The translations under genes and the position numbers were made by a program. From Acidobacteriota bacterium (GTDB lineage: Bacteria > Actinomycetota > Acidimicrobiia > Acidimicrobiales > UBA8190), in the NCBI GenBank assembly GCA_028872975.1, contig JAGWNV010000183.1:1-5709 (forward strand): a stretch of 5,709 bases of DNA. Direction: 5' to 3'. Under the pieces are notes generated by a model. That model did no database searches. It was not told the DNA's origin and saw nothing but the letters and a program-made list of their open reading frames with translations. Shown in pieces: positions 1 to 5,615 of this stretch. Every line of letters begins with the position of its first letter. Position 1 is the stretch's first letter.

Positions 1-956
1 GCGCCCACGGCCGTGGTGATCCGCTCGGCGGCCTCGGTCTCCCCGAGGTGCTCGAGCATGAGGGCGGCCGACCGGATGGCGGCGAGGGGATTGGCCTTGC
101 CGGTGCCGGCGATGTCGTGGGCGGCCCCGTGAACCGGTTCGAAGAGTGAGGGTCCCGTCCGGGCGGGATTGAGGTTGGCCGACGCCGCGAACCCGATCCC
201 GCCCGAGACGGCCCCGGCCAGGTCTGTGAGGATGTCGCCGAAGAGGTTGTCGGTGACGACCACGTCGTAGCGGTGGGCCTGCTCGACGAGGTAGATGCAG
301 GCGGCGTCCACGTGGTTGTAGTCGACCTCCACTCCGGGGAACTCGGGGGCGACCTGGTCGACGGTCCGTTGCCAGAGGTCCCCTGCGAAGGTGAGGACGT
401 TGGTCTTGTGCACGAGGGTGAGCCGCCGCCGGTCCCGGCGGCCTGCGAGCTCGAAGGCGAACCGGACGCACCGCTCGACCCCCATCCGGGTGTTCACCGA
501 CCCTTGGGTGGCGACCTCCTGGGGCGTCCCCTTACGCAGGAACCCCCCTTCCCCGGCGTAGGTCCCCTCGGTGTTCTCCCGCACGACGACGAAATCGGCG
601 GTCGGCGCCACCGCCCCGGGGACCCCCGAGAAGGGACGGAGATTCACGTAGAGGTCGAGATCGAACCGGAGCCGGAGGAGGAGGCCCCGCTCGAGGAGCC
701 CGGGCGGCACCTCGGCCGAGCCGACCGGGGGCCCCACGGCACCGAGGAGGATGGCCTCGAAGCCCCGGAGCTCCTCCAGAGTGGCCTCGGGGAGCACATC
801 GCCGGTGGCGAGATACCGGGCCGCCCCCAGCTCGAAGGGCACCGGATCGACGACCACGCCGGCAGCCGCCACGACCTTGAGGGCCTCGGCCACCACTTCC
901 GGCCCGATCCCGTCCCCCCCGATCACGGCGACCCGATGGGTCTTTCCCCCGCTCAC
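1..956 (-). CDS. leuB: 3-isopropylmalate dehydrogenase, 3' end cut by window edge
   Basis: Cytoplasmic NAD-dependent enzyme that oxidises and decarboxylates 3-isopropylmalate to 2-keto-4-methylvalerate, the third step of leucine synthesis. I translated 318 codons by hand from a GTG at 956. Visible motifs are VIGGDGIGPE near the N-terminus, substrate arginines R97, R107 (NLRP) and R126 (VVRENTEGTY), catalytic Tyr133 and Lys184 (HKTNVL), metal-site Asp217, Asp241 and Asp245 (TDNLFGDILTD), and EPVHG at 273-277. The spacing and the short ~336-residue format match mycobacterial-type LeuB, so about 20 residues should be missing. GAGGAG lies 8 nt before the GTG, which supports the start. It is transcribed away from greA and preceded by an attenuator with a Val/Ile leader peptide, so it is probably controlled by BCAA supply. 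No frame damage is seen. Related beta-decarboxylating dehydrogenases (isocitrate, tartrate) are less likely given the RLRF..NLRP arginines and the leu neighbours. Confidence 0.97.
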   Translation of the reverse strand, partial: MSGGKTHRVAVIGGDGIGPEVVAEALKVVAAAGVVVDPVPFELGAARYLATGDVLPEATLEELRGFEAILLGAVGPPVGSAEVPPGLLERGLLLRLRFDLDLYVNLRPFSGVPGAVAPTADFVVVRENTEGTYAGEGGFLRKGTPQEVATQGSVNTRMGVERCVRFAFELAGRRDRRRLTLVHKTNVLTFAGDLWQRTVDQVAPEFPGVEVDYNHVDAACIYLVEQAHRYDVVVTDNLFGDILTDLAGAVSGGIGFAASANLNPARTGPSLFEPVHGAAHDIAGTGKANPLAAIRSAALMLEHLGETEAAERITTAVG

Positions 957-964
957 CTGCCTCG

Positions 965-989
965 CTCCTCGTCTTCCTCTGCTCGTCCT
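965..989 (-). repeat. Purine-rich post-terminator segment, leuB copy
   Basis: On the transcribed strand this stretch between the leader terminator and leuB is almost all A and G, ending in the GAGGAG ribosome site. Plus-strand 975-989 (tcctctgctcgtcct) recurs at 5476-5493 before leuA with a 3-nt insertion, and ctcctcgt recurs at 965-972 and 5461-5468 in the same order. This may be a duplicated 5'-UTR segment or selection for an unstructured, ribosome-accessible linker. Confidence 0.5.
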
Positions 990-1026
990 GATGTCCTTCT
1001 CTGGACCGACTCTTCCCCGGGAAATG

Positions 1027-1051
1027 AAAAACCGCCCACCAGGTGGACGGT
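1027..1051 (-). terminator. Intrinsic terminator of the leuB attenuator
   Basis: Read on the minus strand, ACCGTCCAC-CTG-GTGGGCGGT forms a 9-bp stem with one G-U pair and a 3-nt loop. It is followed directly by TTTTT and then CATTT. It lies between the leader peptide and leuB, so it would stop transcription before leuB unless an alternative fold forms. A factor-independent terminator with a clear T-run in such GC-rich DNA is unlikely to be chance. Confidence 0.85.
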
Positions 1052-1056
1052 CAGGG

Positions 1057-1085
1057 AGGCACGCACCGGGGACCGGTGCGTGCCT
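1057..1085 (-). other. Stop-adjacent leader hairpin upstream of the leuB terminator
   Basis: Perfect 13-bp inverted repeat with arms 1057-1069 and 1073-1085 and a 3-nt loop. The first transcribed arm overlaps the leader peptide stop codon, so a ribosome on the leader would decide whether it folds. By the classical model it would be the 1:2 (pause) hairpin. Its second transcribed arm (1069-1057) can pair imperfectly with the 5' arm of the terminator: CCGGTG and CG against GG, CACC and CG, with small bulges. That is a possible antiterminator. The repeat is certain; the role is inferred. Confidence 0.75.
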
Positions 1086-1122
1086 AGGCGATGATGACTA
1101 CGGGAGAGAGCGGTCTGGGCAT
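1084..1122 (-). CDS. Attenuation leader peptide MPRPLSPVVIIA upstream of leuB
   Basis: Twelve codons, ATG to TAG, encoding M-P-R-P-L-S-P-V-V-I-I-A. Five of twelve residues are branched-chain, including a Val-Val-Ile-Ile run immediately before the stop. The codons sit just upstream of a strong hairpin and a T-run terminator, the standard layout of ribosome-mediated attenuation in BCAA operons. A ribosome stalled at the run for lack of charged Val- or Ile-tRNA would cover the first arm of the hairpin. There is no convincing Shine-Dalgarno site, but a promoter-like TTGACG-17-GAGAAT ends 9 nt before the ATG, implying a 5' UTR of only a few nt. The peptide itself probably has no function. It is too short for homology to test, so confidence rests on composition and context. 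Confidence 0.82.
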   Translation of the reverse strand: MPRPLSPVVIIA

Positions 1123-1131
1123 CGGCCGTCC

Positions 1132-1160
1132 ATTCTCCCCTGCCCCCGAAACGGCGTCAA
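1132..1160 (-). promoter_or_regulatory. Predicted promoter of the leuB leader transcript
   Basis: Minus-strand TTGACG (1160-1155) and GAGAAT (1137-1132) are separated by exactly 17 nt. The -35 matches consensus at five of six positions, and the -10 keeps A2, A4, A5 and T6. Transcription would begin around 1125, two or three nt before the leader ATG. The -10 lacks the first T, so confidence is moderate. Confidence 0.58.
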
Positions 1161-1181
1161 CCGCAGGTCGGAGCCCTGCGG
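1161..1181. promoter_or_regulatory. Dyad between divergent leuB-leader and greA promoters
   Basis: CCGCAGG (1161-1167) and CCTGCGG (1175-1181) form a perfect 7-bp inverted repeat with a 7-nt spacer. It abuts the -35 of the minus-strand promoter and falls where a -35 for greA would be expected. It could bind a dimeric regulator of one or both directions. No specific regulator can be named, and in GC-rich DNA chance is not excluded. Confidence 0.35.
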
Positions 1182-1201
1182 GAGCCCGGGTGGGCAGCCG
1201 A

Positions 1202-1207
1202 TAGCCT
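1202..1207 (+). promoter_or_regulatory. Possible -10 element for a leaderless greA-leuCD mRNA
   Basis: TAGCCT fits the actinobacterial TANNNT -10 pattern and ends 7 nt before the greA GTG, which would put the transcription start at or beside the start codon. No -35 match is visible at 1179-1184. Weak alone, but it agrees with the lack of a Shine-Dalgarno site before greA. Confidence 0.35.
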
Positions 1208-1214
1208 TCTCAGC

Positions 1215-1697
1215 GTGACCGAGGGCACCCACCTCACACGGGCCACCTATGACCGCCTCCAGGCCGAGCTCGAAGACCTCACCACCCGAGGCCGGGTCGA
1301 GATCGCCCGGGCCATCGAGGCCGCCCGGGCCCTCGGGGACCTCTCGGAGAACGGCGACTACCACGCCGCCAAGGACAGCCAGGGGAAGATGGAGGCCCGG
1401 ATCCGCCAGATCCAGGCCACCCTCTCGAAGGCGACGGTCGTCGAAGAGGGCGGTGGCGGCGGGGACCCGGGCACCGTCGGGGCGGGGTCGGTGGTGGCCA
1501 TCCGATACGAGGGGGACGACGAGGTGGAGCGGTTCTTCGTCGGATCCATCGAGGAGCGCCACGACGCGCTGAGCGTCGTCTCACCGGGCTCCCCCCTCGG
1601 CCAGGCCCTCATGGGCAAGTCGGCGGGAGAGACGGTCGCCTACGAGGCCCCGGGCGGTTCCCTCCGGGTGGAGATCGTGGAGGTCTCCCGCCGATGA
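1215..1697 (+). CDS. greA: Transcription elongation factor GreA
   Basis: Cytoplasmic factor that enters the RNA polymerase secondary channel and stimulates cleavage of backtracked RNA. At 160 residues it has normal family length. Residues ~5-75 form the N-terminal coiled-coil hairpin, whose tip reads GDLSENGDYHAAK, with acidic residues D42 and E45 in the positions that hold the catalytic magnesium in E. coli GreA. Residues ~88-158 match the FKBP-like C-terminal domain, including VVSPGSPLGQALMGKSAGETV and APGG. A Gly-rich linker (GGGGG, ~79-83) joins the two and is mildly unusual. The GTG start has no clear Shine-Dalgarno site and may be leaderless. The TGA overlaps the leuC ATG (ATGA), so greA is the first gene of a coupled greA-leuC-leuD unit. 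A specialised Gre paralogue is possible, but the key residues argue for a working GreA. Confidence 0.93.
   Translation: MTEGTHLTRATYDRLQAELEDLTTRGRVEIARAIEAARALGDLSENGDYHAAKDSQGKMEARIRQIQATLSKATVVEEGGGGGDPGTVGAGSVVAIRYEGDDEVERFFVGSIEERHDALSVVSPGSPLGQALMGKSAGETVAYEAPGGSLRVEIVEVSRR
1679..1683 (+). promoter_or_regulatory. Ribosome binding site supporting the leuC start
   Basis: GGAGG lies inside the end of greA, 10 nt before the ATG at 1694. It favours the overlapping start over the in-frame ATG at 1721. That second ATG has only a G-run before it, although it would give an N-terminus nearer to the usual LeuC. Confidence 0.6.
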
Positions 1698-3145
1698 CCG
1701 GCGCGGGCCTGGGGGGCGCCATGGCCGGCGCCGGGTCCCCCCGCACGCTGAGCGAGAAGGTCTGGGACCGCCACGTCGTCCGGAGCGGGGAGGGCGAGCC
1801 GGACCTGCTCTTCATCGACCTCCATCTCGTCCACGAGGTCACCTCGCCTCAGGCCTTCGACGGGCTCCGGCTGGCGGGACGACCCGTCCGCCATCCCGAG
1901 CTCACCGTGGCCACCGCCGACCACAACGTGCCGACGACCGGCATCGACAAGCCGATCGCCGATCCGGTCTCGGCCCGCCAGCTCGAGGTCCTGGCAGCCA
2001 ACTGCGCCGAGTTCGGGATCACCTGCTATCCCATGGGCCACGCCAACCAGGGCATCGTCCACGTCATCGGCCCCGAGCTCGGCCTGACCCTTCCCGGCAT
2101 GACCGTCGTCTGCGGCGATAGCCACACCTCGACCCACGGGGCCTTCGGAGCCCTCGCCTTCGGCATCGGGACCTCGGAGGTCGAGCACGTCCTCGCCACA
2201 CAGACCCTCCCCCAGGCCCGGCCGAAGACGATGGCCGTCGAGGTGGACGGGGACCTTCCCGTGGGCTGCGACGCCAAGGACCTCGTCCTCGCCGTCATCG
2301 GTCTCATCGGCACCGGCGGAGGGATCGGTCGCGTCCTCGAGTACCGGGGCCAGGCCATCGGGGCCCTCTCCATGGAGGGCCGGATGACGGTCTGCAACAT
2401 GTCCATCGAGGCCGGGGCCAGGGCCGGGATGATCGCTCCCGACGAGACCACCTTCGCCTATCTCGAGGGCCGTCCCCACGCCCCGAAGGGCGCCGACTGG
2501 GAGGCGGCCCTCGTCGACTGGGCCCGCCTCGGCACCGACGAAGGGGCCACCTTCGACACGACCGTCCGCATCGACGCCGCCGGGCTCCGGCCCCATGTGA
2601 CCTGGGGGACCAATCCCGGCCAGGTCGTCACGGTCGACAGCGTGGTCCCCTCGCCCGATGAGATCGCCGACCCCGCCGAACGGGACGCCGCCAACCGGGC
2701 CCTCGAGTACATGGGCCTCACCGCCGGCACGCCCCTCCGAGAGGTCGCCGTGGACACCGTCTTCATCGGCTCCTGCACGAACTCCCGCATCGAGGACCTC
2801 CGGGAAGCCGCCGGGGTCCTCGACGGCCGCCGGATCCGACCCGGGCTCCGGGCCCTCGTCGTACCCGGCTCCCACAAGGTCAAGGCCCAGGCCGAGGCCG
2901 AGGGCCTCGACAAGGTCTTCCTCGCCTCGGGCTTCGAGTGGCGGGAACCGGGCTGCTCGATGTGCTTGGCCATGAACCCCGACAAGCTCTCCCCCGGGGA
3001 GCGCTGCGCGTCGACCTCGAACCGCAACTTCGAGGGCCGCCAGGGCCGGGGGGGCCGCACCCACCTCGTGTCGCCGGCGGTGGCGGCTGCCACCGCGGTG
3101 GCGGGCCACTTCGCCATCCCCGATGACCTCGAGGACCGGCCGTGA
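1694..3145 (+). CDS. leuC: 3-isopropylmalate dehydratase large subunit
   Basis: Large, [4Fe-4S]-carrying subunit of isopropylmalate isomerase, an aconitase-family enzyme. With LeuD it converts 2-isopropylmalate to 3-isopropylmalate through a dehydrated intermediate. The 483 residues align through almost their whole length with E. coli LeuC (466 residues): KVWDRHVV, LVHEVTSPQAFDGLR (46-60), ADHNVPT, CGDSHTSTHGAFGALAFGIGTSEVEHVLATQTL (140-172), MTVCNM, IGSCTNSR (358-365) and GCSMCLAMN (420-428). The three cluster ligands are Cys361, Cys421 and Cys424, all present. About ten N-terminal residues are extra; starting at the in-frame ATG at 1721 would remove nine. It overlaps greA by four bases (ATGA) and leuD by four (GTGA), so translation of the three is probably coupled. 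No attenuator precedes it. Confidence 0.98.
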   Translation: MTGAGLGGAMAGAGSPRTLSEKVWDRHVVRSGEGEPDLLFIDLHLVHEVTSPQAFDGLRLAGRPVRHPELTVATADHNVPTTGIDKPIADPVSARQLEVLAANCAEFGITCYPMGHANQGIVHVIGPELGLTLPGMTVVCGDSHTSTHGAFGALAFGIGTSEVEHVLATQTLPQARPKTMAVEVDGDLPVGCDAKDLVLAVIGLIGTGGGIGRVLEYRGQAIGALSMEGRMTVCNMSIEAGARAGMIAPDETTFAYLEGRPHAPKGADWEAALVDWARLGTDEGATFDTTVRIDAAGLRPHVTWGTNPGQVVTVDSVVPSPDEIADPAERDAANRALEYMGLTAGTPLREVAVDTVFIGSCTNSRIEDLREAAGVLDGRRIRPGLRALVVPGSHKVKAQAEAEGLDKVFLASGFEWREPGCSMCLAMNPDKLSPGERCASTSNRNFEGRQGRGGRTHLVSPAVAAATAVAGHFAIPDDLEDRP

Positions 3146-3750
3146 AGGCCGTCCGGGTCATCACCGGGCGGGCCGTCCCCCTCGACCGTCCCGACGTCGA
3201 CACCGACCAGATCATCCCCTCGGACTGGCTCAAGCGCGTCGAGCGGACCGGATTCGGCGCCGGGCTCTTCTCGGAGTGGCGTGACGACCGGTCCTTCGTC
3301 CTGAACGACGAGCGGTACGCCGGGGCCACCATCCTGCTGGCCGGGCCGAACTTCGGGATCGGCTCCTCCCGGGAGCACGCCGTATGGGCCCTCCAGGACT
3401 ACGGCTTCGAGGCGGTGGTGGCTCCCCGCTTCGGCGACATCTTCCGGAACAACGCCGTGAAGCAGGGCCTGCTGCCGGTCCAGGTGGATCCCGAACTGGC
3501 CCGGGCCCTCCTCGACGCGGTGGCCTCTGACGCCACCCTCGAGATCACGATCGACGTGGCCAGGGGGACCATCGAGGCACCCGCCGCGGGCCTGGAAGGA
3601 GCCTTTCCGCTGGAGCCCTTCGTCCGGGAGCGGCTCCTCAACGGCTGGGACGACATCGGCCTCACCCTCCGCTACGAGGACGCCATCGACCGCTACGAGG
3701 CGGCCCGCCCCTCCTGGCTGCCGGCGACCTCGGGTGCGGCACCCGCCTGA
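3142..3750 (+). CDS. leuD: 3-isopropylmalate dehydratase small subunit
   Basis: Small subunit of isopropylmalate isomerase, forming the swivelling domain that completes the active site with LeuC. At 202 residues it is the bacterial length (E. coli 201). Motifs in order are DVDTDQIIPSDWLKRVERTGFG (18-39), LFSEWR (42-47), GPNFGIGSSREHAVWALQDYGF (68-89, with the SSREH substrate-binding loop) and APRFGDIFRNNAVKQGLLPV (94-113). The GTG start overlaps the leuC stop as GTGA, and GAGGA sits 6 nt upstream within leuC. It is the last gene of the plus-strand operon and ends 66 nt from the convergent leuA stop. Confidence 0.98.
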   Translation: MKAVRVITGRAVPLDRPDVDTDQIIPSDWLKRVERTGFGAGLFSEWRDDRSFVLNDERYAGATILLAGPNFGIGSSREHAVWALQDYGFEAVVAPRFGDIFRNNAVKQGLLPVQVDPELARALLDAVASDATLEITIDVARGTIEAPAAGLEGAFPLEPFVRERLLNGWDDIGLTLRYEDAIDRYEAARPSWLPATSGAAPA

Positions 3751-3773
3751 CCGACTGACCGCCTACCGCCCGG

Positions 3774-3810
3774 AGGCCGGCCATGACGGCGCCGGCCTGG
3801 CCGGGCAGGC
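3774..3810. terminator. GC-rich hairpins between convergent leuD and leuA
   Basis: AGGCCGGC (3774-3781) pairs with GCCGGCCT (3791-3798) as a perfect 8-bp stem with a 9-nt loop. An overlapping alternative, GCCTG (3795-3799) with CAGGC (3806-3810), has a 5-bp stem. No T-run follows on either strand. Being palindromic, the structure could help end transcription from both sides, as T-less hairpins are thought to do in some actinobacteria. This rests on position and symmetry only. Confidence 0.4.
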
Positions 3811-3816
3811 GTCGGT

Positions 3817-5427
3817 TCAGGGGCCGATCTCGACCTGTCGCTCCTCGTTGCGGGCCCTGATCCGCACCAGACGGTTGACGGCGGCGAGATAGGCGCGGGC
3901 AGAGGCCTCCACCACGTCGGTCGAGACGCCCCGGCCCGACACCTTGATGCCGGCCGTCCTCCCTTCGCCTTCGAGCTGCACCACCACGTCGCCGAGGGCG
4001 TCGACGCCGCCGGTCACCGAGGAGACGGTGAAGCCTATGAGCCGGGACTCCACGCCGGTGGCCTGGCGGATCGACCGGCAGGCGGCGTCGATCATGCCGT
4101 TGCCCTCCGAGGCCGCCTCCAGCTTGTCCCCGGCCCGGCTCACGACGACACGGGCCCTCGGCATCCCGACGGTCCCGCCCGAGACCTCGAGCGACTCCAG
4201 CTGGAACCCTTCGACGAGGTCCTGGCCCAGCTCCTCGGCGACGATGGCCTCGATGTCGGCTTCTGTGATCTCCACCTTCCGGTCGGCGAGCTCCTTGAAC
4301 CGCAGGAAGGCCTGGTTGAGCGCGTCGCCTTGGACGTGGAGGCCCATCTTCCCGAGGGTGTCGGAGAAGGCGTGGCGTCCCGAGTGCTTCCCGAGGACGA
4401 TCTGCCTCCCGACCTGGCCGACCGAGGCGGCGTCGATGATCTCGTAGGTGGACCGGTCGGCGAGCACCCCGTGCTGGTGGATGCCCGACTCGTGGGCGAA
4501 GGCGTTTCGGCCCACGACGGCCTTGTTGTACTGGACCGGGTAGCCAGTGAGCCTGGACACCAGCCGGGAGGCCCGGGCCAGCTCCTCGGTCCTGACGGTG
4601 GTGGAGACGCCGGGGAACTGGTCCGGACGGATCCGCAGCGCCATCACGACTTCCTCGAGAGCGGCGTTGCCGGCCCGCTCACCCAGCCCGTTGACGCAGA
4701 CCTCGACCTGCCGGGCCCCGGCCTGAACGCCAGCCAGGGTGTTGGCCGTGGCCAGTCCCAGGTCGTTGTGGCAGTGGGTGGAGAGGACGTAGTCGCCGGG
4801 GACCTGCTTGCGGATGTGCTGGATGAGGGCCCCGAAGTCCCAGGGGATGCCGTAGCCGACGGTGTCGGGGATGTTGAGGGTGGTGGCCCCCGCCTCGACG
4901 GCGGCCCGGAGCACCTCGAGCATGAACTCCAAAGGCGTCCGCGTGGCGTCCTGCGGGCTGAACTCGACGTCGTCGGTGTGCTCCCTGGCCCGGCTCACGC
5001 CGGCCCGGGTCTCGGCCAGCACCTGGGCCTGGGTCATCTTGAGCATGTGCTCCATGTGCTGGGGGCTCGTCGAGATGAAGACGTGAATCCGGGCCCGGGC
5101 CGCCTCGCGGAGGGCCTCCCAGCAACGGTCGACGTCGGCGACGTGGGTCCGCGACAGTCCGCAGATGGCCGGCGCCCCCGGTTCGTTCCCGACCGTCCGG
5201 GCGATGGCCTGGACGGCCTCGAAGTCACCCAGGCTCGCCACCGGGAACCCCGCCTCGATGTAGTCCACTCCCACCCTGGCGAGTTGCTCGGCGATCTCGA
5301 GCTTCTCGGCGGCGTCGAGGGAGATGCCCGGCGACTGCTCCCCGTCGCGCAGGGTCGTGTCGAAGACGACCAGGTGCCCGGGGTCGCCCCCGGCCGTCTC
5401 TGCGGTCCTCGAGTTCTCCGTCGTCAC
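3817..5427 (-). CDS. leuA: 2-isopropylmalate synthase (E. coli-like type)
   Basis: First committed enzyme of leucine synthesis: a Claisen-type condensation of acetyl-CoA with 2-ketoisovalerate, feedback-inhibited by leucine in this family. The 536 residues contain an HMGL-like TIM barrel (~18-290) with FDTTLRDGEQSPG (catalytic Arg27, metal Asp28), HCHNDLGLA (metal His218 and His220), NGLGERAGNA (246-255) and AHESGIHQHG (311-320). The LeuA dimer (regulatory) domain spans ~405-525 and includes EGNGMIDAA. The length fits the E. coli form (~520), not the ~640-residue mycobacterial form; homocitrate and citramalate synthases are less likely given motifs and neighbours. GAGGA lies 6 nt before the GTG start. 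It is convergent with leuD and preceded by an attenuator carrying a Leu-Leu-Leu leader peptide, so it is likely controlled both by leucine-tRNA supply and allosterically. Confidence 0.98.
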   Translation of the reverse strand: MTTENSRTAETAGGDPGHLVVFDTTLRDGEQSPGISLDAAEKLEIAEQLARVGVDYIEAGFPVASLGDFEAVQAIARTVGNEPGAPAICGLSRTHVADVDRCWEALREAARARIHVFISTSPQHMEHMLKMTQAQVLAETRAGVSRAREHTDDVEFSPQDATRTPLEFMLEVLRAAVEAGATTLNIPDTVGYGIPWDFGALIQHIRKQVPGDYVLSTHCHNDLGLATANTLAGVQAGARQVEVCVNGLGERAGNAALEEVVMALRIRPDQFPGVSTTVRTEELARASRLVSRLTGYPVQYNKAVVGRNAFAHESGIHQHGVLADRSTYEIIDAASVGQVGRQIVLGKHSGRHAFSDTLGKMGLHVQGDALNQAFLRFKELADRKVEITEADIEAIVAEELGQDLVEGFQLESLEVSGGTVGMPRARVVVSRAGDKLEAASEGNGMIDAACRSIRQATGVESRLIGFTVSSVTGGVDALGDVVVQLEGEGRTAGIKVSGRGVSTDVVEASARAYLAAVNRLVRIRARNEERQVEIGP

Positions 5428-5460
5428 CGTGGTTCCTCGCTCTCTGCTCTCTCCCGCCTT

Positions 5461-5493
5461 CTCCTCGTTCCCCGGTCCTCTGCTGCTCGTCCT
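5461..5493 (-). repeat. Purine-rich post-terminator segment, leuA copy
   Basis: Counterpart of the segment before leuB at 965-989. Plus-strand ctcctcgt (5461-5468) and tcctctgctgctcgtcct (5476-5493) recur there in the same order, the second with a 3-nt length difference. On the mRNA this is a nearly pyrimidine-free run between the terminator and the leuA ribosome site. It may be a duplicated leader segment or convergent low-structure sequence. Confidence 0.5.
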
Positions 5494-5498
5494 CGCCC

Positions 5499-5533
5499 AA
5501 CAGAAAGCCCCCTGGCCCGGAGGCTCAGGGGGC
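5499..5533 (-). terminator. Intrinsic terminator of the leuA attenuator
   Basis: On the minus strand, GCCCCCTG (5533-5526) pairs perfectly with CAGGGGGC (5514-5507). Inside, past a bulged A, GCC-TCCG-GGC adds three pairs and a tetraloop. TTTCTGTT follows. It lies between the Leu-rich leader peptide and leuA, as expected of a conditional terminator. The T-run is weaker than in the leuB leader. Confidence 0.8.
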
Positions 5534-5537
5534 GGCT

Positions 5538-5563
5538 CGGCGAGCGCGATGTGGCGCTCGCCG
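5538..5563 (-). other. Stop-adjacent leader hairpin upstream of the leuA terminator
   Basis: Perfect 10-bp inverted repeat, arms 5538-5547 and 5554-5563, with a 6-nt loop. Its first transcribed base immediately follows the leader peptide stop codon, so a ribosome at the stop would mask its 5' arm. This mirrors the leuB leader. It does not overlap the terminator stem, and I found no strong alternative antiterminator by eye; the best is GCTC with GAGC, four to five pairs. Confidence 0.72.
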
Positions 5564-5605
5564 TCAAGTAAGCAGCAGGTCCGTGGTCGGTGAGATCCGG
5601 CGCAT
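5564..5605 (-). CDS. leuL: Attenuation leader peptide MRRISPTTDLLLT upstream of leuA
   Basis: Thirteen codons from ATG to TGA encode M-R-R-I-S-P-T-T-D-L-L-L-T. Three consecutive Leu codons (CTG CTG CTT) lie just before the stop, followed at once by a 10-bp hairpin and then a terminator before leuA. A ribosome slowed at the Leu codons when leucyl-tRNA is scarce would cover the start of that hairpin. This is the expected form of a leuA attenuation leader, a class also predicted for actinobacterial leuA genes. There is no Shine-Dalgarno site; a TTGACC-17-CAGCAT promoter ends 10 nt before the ATG, so the transcript is probably nearly leaderless. Identification rests on codon content and layout. 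Confidence 0.85.
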   Translation of the reverse strand: MRRISPTTDLLLT

Positions 5606-5615
5606 GATGGCCTCT

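Noticed and set aside
273..1094. Plus-strand 273-codon frame opposite leuB and its leader
   Set aside because: Antisense to a clear LeuB translation and running through the attenuator hairpins; no family features.
1126..1132. TGGACGG (minus strand) complementary to the 5' arm of the leuB terminator
   Set aside because: Considered as an antiterminator arm, but it lies at or upstream of the predicted transcription start, and a 7-nt match is easily chance in this composition.
1098..1133. Alternative minus-strand short ORF MDGRCPDRSLP overlapping the leuB leader peptide
   Set aside because: Its ATG overlaps the predicted -10 and it has no branched-chain codon run. The ORF from 1122 ends at the hairpin and carries VVII.
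957..1160. T-box riboswitch before leuB
   Set aside because: No T-box consensus or specifier-loop architecture; the leader is short and has a coding run of branched-chain codons, which fits attenuation better.
1640..3109. Minus-strand 489-codon frame opposite leuC
   Set aside because: Shadow of leuC with low-complexity composition and no recognisable domain or ribosome site.
4330..5571. Long plus-strand open frame (413 codons) opposite leuA
   Set aside because: It mirrors leuA codons on the other strand; the sequence is rich in Gly, Asp, Pro and Arg without motifs, while leuA is unmistakable. Open shadow frames are expected at this GC content.
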